A stretch of DNA of 64,000 nt from assembly GCA_030035585.1 (NCBI GenBank), contig CM057464.1, forward strand, positions 32,753,465 through 32,817,464, read 5' to 3'. Shown here piece after piece: positions 11,851 to 21,992 of the stretch (position 1 is the stretch's first letter; each line of letters starts with the position of its first letter). A model generated the notes under the pieces. The model had not been told where the DNA came from, searched no databases, and was given only the letters and a program-made list of their open reading frames with translations. Made by a program: the position numbers and the translations under genes. The stretch is from Dugong dugon. Taxonomy: Eukaryota; Chordata; Mammalia; Sirenia; Dugongidae.

Positions 11851-12453
11851 CATTAGCCATTAGAGAGATGCAAATCAAAACAATAATAAAATACCATCTC
11901 ACCCCTGCAAACACAGCACTGATCAAAAAAACAGAAAACAAATGCTGGCAAGGTTGTGGGGAGACTGCAACTCTCATACAGTGCTGGAGGGATTGTAAAA
12001 TGGTACAACCACTATGGGAAATGATATGGCACTTCCTCAAAAAGCCAGAAGTGGAAATACCTTATGATCCAGCAATCCCACTCCTAGGTATATAACCTAG
12101 AGATATCAGAGCTGTGACACGAATAGACATATGCACACCTATGTTCACTGCAGCATTATTCACATAGCAAAAAGATGGAAACAACCTAAGTGCCCATCAA
12201 CAAATGAATGGATAAACAAACTGTAGTATACACATACAATGGAATACTACGCAATGATAAAGAATAATGATGAGTCCATGAAACTAACATGGATGAATCT
12301 GGAAGACATTATGCTGAACGAAATAAATCACACACAAAAAGGCAAATGATACCACTTTTATAAAAAGTCAAGAGTAGAGATACAGAAAGCAACATTCTTC
12401 AATGGTTACCATCTTGCGAAGAGGAGGGAGGGGGCATCACTTACTAGATAGTA

Positions 12454-12615
12454 CCCAAACCAAACCTGTTGTCACTGAGTCGATTTTGACTCATAGCGAC
12501 CCTATAGGAGTGGGTAGAACTCCCTGGTAGGGTTTCCAAGGAGTGGCCAGGGGATTTGAACTGTCAATCTTTTGGTTAGCAGCTGAGCTCTTAATTACCG
12601 TGCCACCAGAGCTCC
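12454..12615 (-). mobile_element. AfroSINE in L1, 13-bp TSD
   Basis: A short-form SINE from 'cccaaaccaaacctgttgtcactgagtcg' to 'ttaccgtgccaccagagctcc', flanked by ttactagatagta on both sides (12441-12453, 12616-12628). It interrupts the 3' UTR of the same L1. Confidence 0.95.
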
Positions 12616-12893
12616 TTACTAGATAGTAGACACGTGTTAATTCTAGTGATGGGAAAGGCAATACACAACGTGGGACAAGTCAGCACAACTTCCCCAAGGT
12701 AATTGAAGACACTGAGAGGAACTCAAGAATAAAGGAAAACTATGGTAAATGCTATAATGTGTACAATTTTGCAATAGCAAGCAAAAAATACGTGAGTGGT
12801 TACATAGGTAGATATGTATGCTATATGGGTGTAGGAAGGCATATGGGAGTACATGCACATGCATATATTTAGGTATATTTGCAGGCGTATATG

Positions 12894-13024
12894 TGGAGAC
12901 CTGGTGGCGCAGTGGTTAAAGTGGCAGTTCGAATCCACCAGCCGCTCCTTGGAAACCCTACCAGGCGGTTCTACTCTGTTCTATAGGGTCAATATGAGTC
13001 AGAATCGACTTGACAGCAACAAGT
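12894..13024 (+). mobile_element. AfroSINE with internal head deletion
   Basis: 'ggagacctggtggcgcagtggttaaagtggcagttcgaatccaccagccgctccttggaaaccctaccaggcgg...agtcagaatcgacttgacagcaacaag'. The anticodon-arm part of the tRNA-like head (normally gctgctaaccaaaaggtc) is missing, leaving the A and B boxes closer together than usual. Confidence 0.88.
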
Positions 13025-13465
13025 TTATACATACACGTTTGCATGTGCTGCCTAATCATACATATAATAAAGCACATAGGGGCACAGTTATGGTACTTCC
13101 TAGACATACCTAAACACCTCATGGGATTGATTTACTGGGTTTAAAGGCTCAGGACCAGAGTCTTGTGGGACAACTGGGTCAACTGGCATAACTTAGTTCA
13201 TAAAGATAATGTTCTACCTTCTAGTTTGATGAGCGGTGTCTGGGATCTTAAAAGCTTGCAAACGGTCATCCCGTCTGGAGCAAAAGAGAATGAAGAAACC
13301 AAAGATTCAAGGAATAAATTAGTCCATAGGACTAATGTCCCATGGGAACCACTGTCTCTTCTAGCCTGAGACCAGAAGAACTAGATGGTGCCCAGCTACC
13401 ACCATCTACTTTCTGAACAGGGACACAATAAAACGTCCTGCTTAGAATGGGAGAAGAATGTAGAC

Positions 13466-13879
13466 CAACCAAGATACATTACATCTGATTACATCTCCAT
13501 GATGTAGACAGCAAATTCCCGTTTTCCATTATTTTCTGAAAAATAGTAGTCAGATCTAGAAGTTTGGTTAGACTCAAGTTTGATTTTCTTGGAGTGTCTA
13601 CCAAAAAGTGGTATGATGTATTTCTGGGAATCACATAATGTGTCTTGGTTGTCTCTCTTTTGGTAAGGTTAGCAGCTACCGATGAGTATGGCCTAGACAC
13701 ATAATTCATCAAGAGTTACAAAACAGTGATATTCTATCACTCCTTTTCATGACTTAGCTGGAATACTACTATAGAGAAATTTCTCGTGCTATTTGGTGGC
13801 TTTGAGTTACAATTTACATAGGAAAATAAGGGGAAATGTTTGATTCTTTCCCTTTACATTTTCAAAATAATGAGTTAGT
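13466..13879. other. Unassigned DNA
   Basis: No recognised repeat or gene lies between the truncated L1 and the L2 element. Confidence 0.45.
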
Positions 13880-14462
13880 TCCTAGCATAGGGCAGTCCTT
13901 CCGAAGTGCAAATCTGATCATAGCACTCCTATTCCTTCTCATAGAACCTTTAAAAGGCAAACCATTGTTTTTAAGATAAAGAACAGTATCTTCAACAAGT
14001 CCACAAGGCCCTGCATACTTTGATGCCAGCTTGTTTATACTTTTTGGAAATCTCTGTGGTCCAGCCATTCACCTTCATTCAATTACTGAGATACACCATG
14101 TTCTCTCCCACCACAGGGCCTTTGCACAGGCAGTACCCTCAGACTGAGATGTTCTCCCCTTGTCCCCAGCTTCTTTAGTTAATTCCGTCCATCCTTCAGA
14201 TGTGAACTTAAGTACCACTTTCTCTCAAAAGCCTTCCTAGCCCCACAGTCTAAGTCAGGCTTATTTGTCATATACCTTCAAAGAACACTGTCCCTTTGCT
14301 TCAAAGCATTTATCTCAACTTGCAACAAAACACAAAGTGTTATTTCTTAATTACTGTTTGCTTCTTACTCCCCAACTGTAAATCTATTTGAGCAGTTGCC
14401 ATGTCTGTTTTGGGCCACACTGACCCAGCCCCAACACCTAGCGCTGTGCCAGCCGCATTTTA
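13880..14462 (+). mobile_element. L2 LINE 3' end
   Basis: 'gtgcaaatctgatcatagcactcctattccttct...cacaaggccctgcatactttgatgcc' and 'accacagggcctttgcacaggcagtaccctc...gatgttctcccc' are hallmark L2 3'-end phrases. 'cccaacacctagcgctgtgcc' marks the terminal region. It is ancient and non-coding. Confidence 0.82.
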
Positions 14463-14469
14463 CTCATTA

Positions 14470-14619
14470 CCATTACCACTGAGTCAATCCCAACTCAAAG
14501 CCACCCTAGAGGACAGAGCAGAACTGCCCCATAGGGTTTCCTAGGAGTGGCTGGTGGAATTCAAACTGCCAAACTTTTGATTAGCAGCCGAGCTTTTAAC
14601 CACTGCACCACCAGGGCAC
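14470..14619 (-). mobile_element. AfroSINE, short form, minus strand
   Basis: 'cattaccactgagtcaatcccaactcaaagccaccctagaggacagagcagaactgcccc' to 'cttttaaccactgcaccaccaggg'. It lies directly after the L2 3' end, in place of the final L2 bases. Confidence 0.9.
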
Positions 14620-14689
14620 ATTATGGCTTCTCCATAAATACACATGGAAGGAACGAGTGAGCATGTATGTTTGTGTGTGTGAGTTCTAA

Positions 14690-15031
14690 CATTATTTGCT
14701 TATTCTCATTCATTCCAAAAGCCTTTACTGACCACAACAGCTAACTTGTGTTGGGCATCATGCCAGGTGCCAAGGAGTCTGAGTTAATCACAATCTAATT
14801 TAGGAGGTAGACAAGTAAACAGACAATTCCAAGACAGAGTATCATGCAGAGGAGCAAAGAGTGATAGTAGAGCACCTGGGCAGATGTGACAACAGGGCAC
14901 ATTTTAATTAAAGCAGTATTCTCTGTTGGGTAACAGACAGTAATAGAGTGCCTTTTTAACACAGCTGGATCCAACTGAATCAGGACACAGGAACCCAAAA
15001 TGATATATATTTAAAAAAAAAAAAAAAAAAA
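14690..15031. repeat. Possible ancient repeat ending in an A run
   Basis: 'attctcattcattccaaaagcctttactgaccac...gttgggcatcatgccaggtgccaaggagtctgagttaatcac...ggtagacaagtaaacagacaa' resembles a common ancient mammalian repeat ('caaatatttattgagc...tgccaggcac'). A poly-A run of about 20 bases closes it at 15012-15031. The family is not determined. Confidence 0.4.
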
Positions 15032-15288
15032 AGACATTTACTTCAACTCAATTAAGACAAGTTTTCCTTACCATAATTCAAGAGTTTAAGGCTTGTGCCA
15101 CAACATGAGTTCTGTTAAGCTGTTGATAATAAAATTCTCTGGCCACAAATACATAACACAGATAAAGATTTTTGAGACAAATGGAGTGCCAAAGGGATAC
15201 TTTTTAAACTATTGCTTTCACAAAGCTAGAGGAAATATACAACAAATTCTCTCAGTAATTAGGACCAAATATAATTGGTAAGTTGCTA

Positions 15289-15449
15289 CTGTTGTTGTTT
15301 AGGTGCCGTCAAGTTGGTTCTGACTCATAGGAACCCTATAGGGCAGAGCAGAACTGCCCCATAGGGTTTCCAAGGAGCGGCTGGTAGATTCAAACTGCCG
15401 CCCTTTTGGTTAGCAGCTGAGCTCTCAACTACTACGCTACCAGGTCTCC
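15289..15449 (-). mobile_element. AfroSINE, 9-bp TSD
   Basis: A short-form copy from 'ctgttgttgtttaggtgccgtcaagttgg' to 'ctactacgctaccaggtctcc', flanked by aagttgcta (15280-15288 and 15450-15458). Confidence 0.92.
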
Positions 15450-15659
15450 AAGTTGCTATTAGTAACATAAAACATAACATAATCATCACCATAAGCTACT
15501 GGGGTATAACAAATTATTTCATTAGCATAGATGTTCTCCTTGCAGAAACCCAGTTCCACTGGATTTTAAAGTTTTCATTACAGAGTTGTGATTAAATCAG
15601 GTAAAGCAGTTCTTGTATAAACTGTTTCTTCCACAATACTTAGGACTTTTTAAGGGTTT

Positions 15660-16605
15660 GTTTTGTCTTGTTAGGTGCCATTGAGTCATTTCTGACTCAT
15701 AGCGACCCTATGTACAACAGAACGAAACACTGCCCAGTCCTGTACCATCCCCACGATTGTTACTATGTTTGAGCCCATTATTGCCGCCACTGTGTCAATC
15801 CATCTAGTTGAGGGTCTTCCTCTTTTTCGCTGACCCTCTACTATACCAAGCACGATGTCCTTCTCCAGGGACTGGTCTTTCCTGATAACATGTCCAAAGT
15901 ATGTGAGATGAAGTCTTGCCATCCTTGCTTCTAAGGAGCATTCTGGCTGTACTTCTTCCAAGACAGATTTGTTCATTCTTCTGGCAGCCATGGTATCTTT
16001 GTCACCGATACCATAATTCAAAGCCATCAATTTTTCTTCAGTCTTTCTTATTCATTGTCTAGCTTTTGCATAGTAGACGATATAATAATTGTCCAATTCA
16101 AGATGGCCAATACCAGTCCACTTCAGCTCACTAATGCCTAGGATATTGATATTTATGCATTTCATTTTTTACAATTTCCAATTTTCCTAGATTCATACTT
16201 TGTACATTCCATGTTCCTATCATTAATGGATGTTTGTAGCTGTTTCTTCTCATTTTGAGTCTTGTCACATCAGCAAATGAAGGTCTCGAAAGCTTTACTC
16301 CATCCGCATCATTAAGGTCAACTCTACTTTGAGGAGGCAGCTCTTCCCCAGTTGTATTTTGAGTGCCTTCCAACCTCTGGGGCTCATCTTGTGGCACCAT
16401 ATCAGACAATGTTCCACTGCTATTTATAAGGTTTTCACTGGTCAGTCCCTTCTTCCTAGTCTGTCTTAGTCTGGAAGTTCTGCTGAAACCTGTCCACCCT
16501 GGGTGACCCTGCTGGTATGTGAAATACTGATGGACTAGCCTCCAGCGTTACAGCAAAAAGCAAGCCACCACAGTATGAAACTGACAGACGAGTGGTGGAC
16601 TTCAG
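15660..16605 (-). mobile_element. RTE (BovB-like) LINE with internal deletion
   Basis: On the minus strand the 5' part reads 'GTWNVQSMNLGKLEIVKNEM', the start of the RTE apurinic endonuclease domain. The 3' part reads 'EVQPECSLEARMARLHLTYFGHVIRKDQSLEKDI...RGRPSTRWIDTV', the extreme C-terminus of the RTE polyprotein. Most of the endonuclease and all of the reverse transcriptase between them are missing (junction around 16030-16135). The 3' tail 'gaccctatgtacaacag...tgactcatagcg' resembles the AfroSINE tail. It cannot be autonomous. Confidence 0.82.
16131..16409 (-). pseudogene. RTE endonuclease N-terminal fragment
   Basis: The 92-codon frame contains GTWNVQSMNLGKLEIVKNEM, the first conserved block of the RTE/L1-type endonuclease (the Asn of WNV is a metal-binding residue). 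It is followed by a stop instead of the LGISELKWTG block. It is a broken piece of the element at 15660-16605, not a host gene. Confidence 0.8.
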
Positions 16606-16959
16606 GGGTAGAGAGACCTTATTTATCTTTTTATGTATCCCCAGTGTTTATCACACTATCTGGCATATAGTAAGAGCTCCTCAATGATAGAATAAGTGAA
16701 TGAGTGATCTTTAGATAGAAAAGCTTTAAATAATGCAGAAGAGATGATAGATATAGAGTGACCATATAATTTATTGTCCAAATTGGGACACTTCTGAGAG
16801 TGAATGTGGATTCTGTTAAAAAGTATAAACCCAGACTGTCCCAAGCAAACCAGCTCCCTCGCCCTAACAATAAGGAACCAAAAGCTTCAGAGAGATTAAT
16901 CCATTATTTATCTGCTTAGGACGTAGAAGAGTTTTGGGGGATGGTAGGGATGGAGGGAT
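16606..16959. other. Mostly unassigned; short L2/MIR-like patch
   Basis: 'tatccccagtgtttatcacactatctggcatatagtaagagctcctcaatgatagaataagtgaatgag' (about 16635-16705) resembles the L2/MIR 3' end ('gcctggcacatagtaggcgctcaataaat'). Nothing else is recognised. Confidence 0.45.
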
Positions 16960-16964
16960 GGCCA

Positions 16965-18165
16965 TGATTATTTCAAACAGCTTCACAAATGAGGATTTCA
17001 AAGGATCAAAACAGATAAAAAGATGCTTAATTTCATTTATCATTGGGGAAATTCAAACTAAAATCACAATGAAATTCCACTACACACCCAAGAGAATGGC
17101 TAATATGTAAATATTGATATTATTAAGTATTAACCAAGCTGTGGTAACAACTAGAACTCTCATACTTTACTGATGGAAGTGTGAATTTGTACAAGTACTT
17201 TAGAAAACTGTTTGGCAGTATCTACTAAAGCTTAATATACGTGTGCCCTACGACCCAGAAATTCTATCCCACAATAGAAATGCTTACATGTGTTCAACAA
17301 GAGACATGTCCAATAATATTAAAGCTGCACTATTTGTAATGGTCAAAAACTAGAAACAACACAACTGTCCACCAACAGTAGAATGGATAAACTCAGTGTG
17401 TGGCATATTCAAACAATAGAATACTATACAGAAACGAGAGTAAAGAAACTTGCTACACTTAACAACGTGGCCGAATCTCACAAACAAAATGGTCAGCAAA
17501 AGAAGTCAAACACAATATGAGTATATACTGTACAATTCCATTTGTATGAAGTCTAAGAACAGTATTAAATTCCTATCTATGGATACAAGTCTTGACAACA
17601 GTTACCCTTGGGAGGGGTAGTGTAATAGTTTCCTAGGGCTGCTTTAACAAAGTACCACAAACTGGATAGCTTACAAGGGCAGAAATTTACTGTCTCACAG
17701 TTGTGGAGGCTAGAGGTCCAAATCAATGGGTCAGTTGGGCATGCTCACTTTCCAGGGGAAGGTTCTTTCTTATCTCCCCCAGCTTCTGGGCGTTCCTGGC
17801 TTGTAGCTGCATCTTCTTGTCTCCAGCCTTCCTCTCTGTCTCTTCTCCTCTTTTATAAGGACACCACTCACACTGGATTAGGAACCACCTACTCCAGTAT
17901 GACCTCATGTTAACTTAACTGGTAACATCTTCAAACACCGTATTTCCAAACTAGGTCATGTTCACAGGTACCAGGGATTAGGACTTCAGCATATCTTTTT
18001 AGGGTACAATTCAATCCATAACAGGTAGTAACTGGGAGGGGTATAAGAAGAGCTATGAACGTGGTCAACCTAAAGAGTTCACTTTGTGATAATTCGAATT
18101 ATATACTTAAGATGGGTATACTTTTCTTTATGTATATTATACTTAATAAAAGGTTTATTTTAAAA
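16965..18165 (+). mobile_element. Old L1 3' end split by an MLT1 LTR
   Basis: 'tcatttatcattggggaaattcaaactaaaatcacaatgaaattccactacacaccca' and 'caataatattaaagctgcactatttgtaatggtcaaaaactagaaacaacacaactgtccaccaacag' are L1 ORF2 C-terminus. The 3' UTR resumes after the LTR at 18024 ('actgggaggggtataagaagagct...gtatattatacttaataaaagg'). Confidence 0.82.
17621..18023 (-). mobile_element. MLT1-type LTR in L1, perfect 5-bp TSD
   Basis: It runs from tgtaatagtttcctagggct to 'ggtacaattcaatccataaca', with ggtag on both sides (17616-17620, 18024-18028). It contains the classical antisense MLT1 blocks ('cacaaactggatagcttacaa', 'ttataaggacaccactcac', 'tatgacctcatgttaactt'). It is a solo LTR. Confidence 0.92.
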
Positions 18166-18767
18166 ATGTACCCAAGAGATTATATTCTCATATCTTCTTT
18201 TTCTCCCAAGAATTTTTAACTCTGTAAACATGCTAAAAAAAAAAAAAAATCACTCCATTGACCTCAACTATTTGAAAGGGCTCATTTGGCAGGTATTCAA
18301 CAAATGTTTGATGATGAGGATGATGTTCCTTAAAGGAAAGACTGATCCAACATTTCCCCCTTCAACTGTCTTATTTTTCCTGTTTTTATTCAACATTCTG
18401 TTTGATGGCAGATCAATAAAGACTATCAGAAAACAAGAAATGATAAGTCACCAAATTTGCCCCATTGATGAGGGTGATCATAGAACTTGAAAATTCATTG
18501 AAAAACCCTAAAAGCAATTTCTAGATCATTAGCACAGAACATTCTAAGAGAAACTTCAAATCACTAAAAATTCCAGCTTCTTAGATACTTGAAAAAAGAG
18601 TTGAAGGAAATGAGAAAAGAGGTATGAATATTAAATGAGGTATCAAGGGATAAGTGAAACTGTTCATTGTGGAAAGTTAAGAAAGGTCAAAGCATTCTTC
18701 AAGATTTGCTATTACATCATGTCATGTGTGAGGCTCAAAGTGTAAACTCCTCTAAGGCAAGGGATGT
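18166..18767. other. Unassigned AT-rich DNA
   Basis: Contains an A run at about 18235-18249. The single ORF (18230-18490, +) has no recognisable domain. No repeat family is assigned. Confidence 0.45.
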
Positions 18768-19215
18768 TGTTGTTAATTTCCACTGAGTAAGCTTCAACTT
18801 ATGGCGATTCCACGTACAACAAAATAAAATGTTGCCCAGTCCTGCACCATCTTCATGATCACCGGTACAGTTGAGTCCATTGTTGCGGCCACTGCATATT
18901 TTAAGTGCCTTCCGACCTACAGGGCCCCTCTTCCAGCACTACATCAGACAATATTCTGTCGTGATCCATACAGTTTTCATTGGTTAATTTTTGGAAATAG
19001 ACCACTGGGCCTTTCTTCCTAGTCTGTCTTAGTCTGGAAGCTCCACAGAAACTTGTTGTCCACCATGGTTGACCTTGCTGGTATTTGAAATACTGATGGC
19101 ATAGTTTCTAGCTTCATAATAACATGCAAGCCACCACAGTACGACAAACTGACAGGTAATGGAAGGCAAGGGTTCCACTTATCAGCACATCTCCTGCAGG
19201 TGCTCAATAGTTTCA
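18768..19215 (-). mobile_element. RTE-derived non-autonomous element
   Basis: 'gttgttaatttccactgagtaagcttcaacttatggcgattccacgtacaacaaaataaaatgttgcccagtcctgcaccatc' is the RTE 3' end (antisense). It is joined directly to the RTE 5' leader region ('cctagtctgtcttagtctggaagctccacagaaacttg', 'caagccaccacagtacgac...ctgacagg') also seen at 16460-16600. The coding middle is absent, as in BovA-like deletion derivatives. Confidence 0.75.
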
Positions 19216-19218
19216 TGG

Positions 19219-19242
19219 TTTTTTTTTTTTGGGGGGGGGGGG
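19219..19242 (+). repeat. T12-G11 homopolymer junction
   Basis: A run of T is followed directly by a run of about 11 G, beside the RTE-derived element. It may be a length-variable site or an assembly or sequencing artefact. Confidence 0.8.
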
Positions 19243-21024
19243 TGTTGTTTGAAACACTAATTTCATTCCTCTCTCAAGGCCTACTTTTGTCTCATCCTTT
19301 CTTTGTATCTGTGTGACCCAGGAATTAAAGAAATAAAAAAGCCCTCCTGCTTCTAGAAACAATGGGTATAAGAAGCACCTGTCATGAAAATGTGACGACT
19401 TCTTGGAGGAAGATAAATACAGATTTTAACTTCCTACCAAAAAGAAAAATGAAAAGGGGGGGCGCACAAAGAGGGGGGAAAAAAAAGGATTACCCTGGAA
19501 AGCAGACAACTACAATGAGGAGTATTAAAATTATAATTCAACTTTTTGTGAACATCATTCAGCTGCACAGTACGGCAAAGACCCTGGTCCCACAGTGGTT
19601 TCACTGAGCATGCCTGGTCTTCTCATTCTACTTTTACCACAGGAAATGTAGTAAATCTTTCCTAAAATATACATCTAACTATGCATAGTATAGAATTAAT
19701 TCAACAGCAGCTGCAGCAGACCTTCCAGAAATAATTTACAATAATTTGTCAGGATTAACCTTTTGATCAAACATAAATTTGTCTAAATTTAAAGTACTTT
19801 CAAGAGGTACAGAGGTCCATTTTTATTATACAAACGCTGTATCACCAAGTGGATGGAGGTGAAAAATACTGATGCTGAGAAGAGCTATCGCTCTGTTGGA
19901 CTTAATCTTTGGTGCTATAAAACAGAAGCTTGGCATTTCAGCATGGGAAGGAGTGATTCACAACCAATTGCATCTTCCTTAGTTAGTCCTAGAAATGTCA
20001 AGCCCTATAATGAACGAGACATGCTTGCAGGTCCAGACAGTCAGGATATAATGACAAATGAGGAGTCTACATCACAGCATTTTAAAATGTTTGCAGACAT
20101 ACGTTTTTCATATTCTATAGCCACCATCTGCAGAATTAGAGGGCCTCGGGCATTTCTAGAGACCATCCAGTATAACACAGAAGAATCTGAATTGCCAAGA
20201 GGATAAAAGCTTTCAGTGTGGGAAGCAGTTAATGCATACTCAATTACTTTCAAACACTGGCCAACAGCCTATGCCCATATTTTCCTTTCTTGAAAGGGAG
20301 GGGGATGGGTAAAATCACAATATTATTTTGGATACTTGCATAGATTCAACTTTACCAATGTGGTTGTTTTTAAATTAAATTATGCATAACCAAATACTGA
20401 TCAAAATTAATCCAGCTCTCCTGCTACAGAGCTTCTATTTCAAGAATAGTCTCCCCTCAAACACACACACACCACTGTGGATATTCTGTCTAAGCCAGAC
20501 AAGAGTATTATAGGGCTAAGAGTTGTCTTCAAGAAGCCAGGATCTCCCTGAAGGTAATACTGGGCCTTGTGGTGGTTCTTCTACATGTGCGGGAAAACCT
20601 AATAATCAATGGAATTTGAGTGCTTTGCTTTTACTGAGTGCCATGTTAACTACAGACGCCTTAGCATAATGAACTACACATAATATTTATAGAGTACTCA
20701 GAATTTGTTAAGACATCTCATTGCAAGTCTCTGGTGCTCAAAAACGTAGAGACCCAACTAACTCTTACATGATAAAATGTAGAAGAAACAAAACTCGCAG
20801 GGAAGTTTCAATTCTATTAATCTGAAATATTTCTTACAATGGATTCCACTTTCCCTTGGATCACCACCTAAATTATAAAGGCAATCAAGGAATACTGCCT
20901 GCATATAGTAGGGTAAGGCTCTATCCCAAGCCCTGCAACTTAGCTTTGGTAGAAAGAATGTACCCTCCCTCACCTCTCACAATCCAAGAGCCTCTTCCCA
21001 AATTAACCATCTCTGGGAGGGTAC
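19243..21024. other. Unique DNA with one 117-codon ORF
   Basis: No repeat family is recognised across about 1.8 kb. The plus-strand frame at 19853-20206 (117 codons, starting MEVKNTDAEKSYRSVGL) lies in this repeat-free stretch. It has no recognisable domain, and no clear splice-site pair supports an exon. It is recorded as unexplained, not as a gene. Confidence 0.4.
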
Positions 21025-21183
21025 AGGAGCCCTGGTGTCACAGTGGTTAAGAGTTCAGCCTCTAACCAAAAGGTCAGCAGTTCAAATCCACCTTGGAGAC
21101 CCTATGGGGCAGTTGTACTCTGTCCTCTAGGGTCACTATGAGTCAGAATCAACTCGACAGCAATGGGTTTGGGTTTTTGGTTT
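21025..21183 (+). mobile_element. AfroSINE, short form
   Basis: 'aggagccctggtgtcacagtggttaagagttcagcctctaaccaaaaggtcagcagttcaaatccacc...agtcagaatcaactcgacagcaatgggttt'. It is flanked by approximate repeats of gggaggg(t) (near 21016 and 21186). Confidence 0.92.
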
Positions 21184-21487
21184 GGGGAGGGTCCAATCAA
21201 CCATCTTTGTGAAATGTTTTTACAACTCACATTCAGTAAGTAAATTGGCTTTTGCCTCATTTCAAAGAAAGATGTTTGAAATTTTGTGTTAAATTTGTCT
21301 ACACTACTGTCAGGGCACCCATACCAAGCTTTTAAGAGCAACCAAAGAAAGCTTTATTGGCTCAATAAAAGCTGATGCCCAGGGCTCTATACTTAACAGT
21401 TATTCTTGAGAATGAAACTCTATTAGCTTATAAACAAACCAAGGCTCTCTAAGGTAAAAAAGCAACACTGGCATTAATCATCATCAC

Positions 21488-21992
21488 TGTCATGGATTGA
21501 ACTGTGTCCCCCAAAAAATGTGTGTATCAATTTGGCTAGGCCATGATTCCCAGTGTTGTGTGGTTGTCCTCCATTTTGTGATTGTAATTTTATGTTAAAG
21601 AGGATTAGGGTGGGACTGTAACACCACCCTAACCCAGGTCACATCCCTGATCCAACGTAAAGGGAGTTTCCCTGGGTTGTGGCCTGCACCACCTTTTATC
21701 TCTTATAAGAGATAAAAGAAAAGGGAAGCAAGTGGAGAGTTGGGGACCTCATACCACTAAGAAAGCAGTGCCGGGAGCGGAGCACATCCTTTGGAGCTGA
21801 GGTTCCTGCGTAGAGAAGCTCCTAGTCCAGGGGAAGATTGACAAGGACCTTTCACCAGAGAAAGCCTTCCCCTGGAGCTGATGCCCTGAATTTGGACTTG
21901 AAGCCTACTGGACTGTGAGAGAATAAATTTCTCTTTGTTAAAGCCATCCGCTCATGGTACTTCTGTTAGAGCAGCACTAGATAACTAAGACA
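21488..21992 (+). mobile_element. MaLR-type solo LTR
   Basis: It begins tgtcatggattgaactgtgt and ends 'gcagcactagataactaagaca'. Internal phrases ('cagtgttgtgtggttgtcctccattttgtg', 'ggacctcataccactaagaaagcagtgcc', 'ggaagattgacaaggacctt') are shared with the copies at 29537, 37176 and 50233. It carries an AATAAA near 21925. The flanks are atcac and atcat, a 5-bp duplication with one change, within a longer shared 'aatcatcac'. Confidence 0.9.

Larger units (their letters stand above)
11480..13465 (+). mobile_element. L1 3' half, interrupted by three SINEs
   Basis: It runs from 'ctacagactgggaaaaaaattttggtaatgaca' through the ORF2 C-terminus ('ccttatgatccagcaatcccactcctagg', 'caatggaatactacgcaatgataaag') into the 3' UTR ('agtttgatgagcggtgtctgggatcttaaaagcttgcaa', 'agatggtgcccagctaccaccat'). 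The 3' end is truncated near 13465 with no poly-A. SINEs sit at 11682-11850, 12454-12615 and 12894-13024. Confidence 0.88.

Noticed and set aside
20073-20140. Possible 25-bp micro-exon on the minus strand (ctgcag ... aaaac followed by gtatgt)
   Set aside because: Too short, with no frame partner or conservation evidence.
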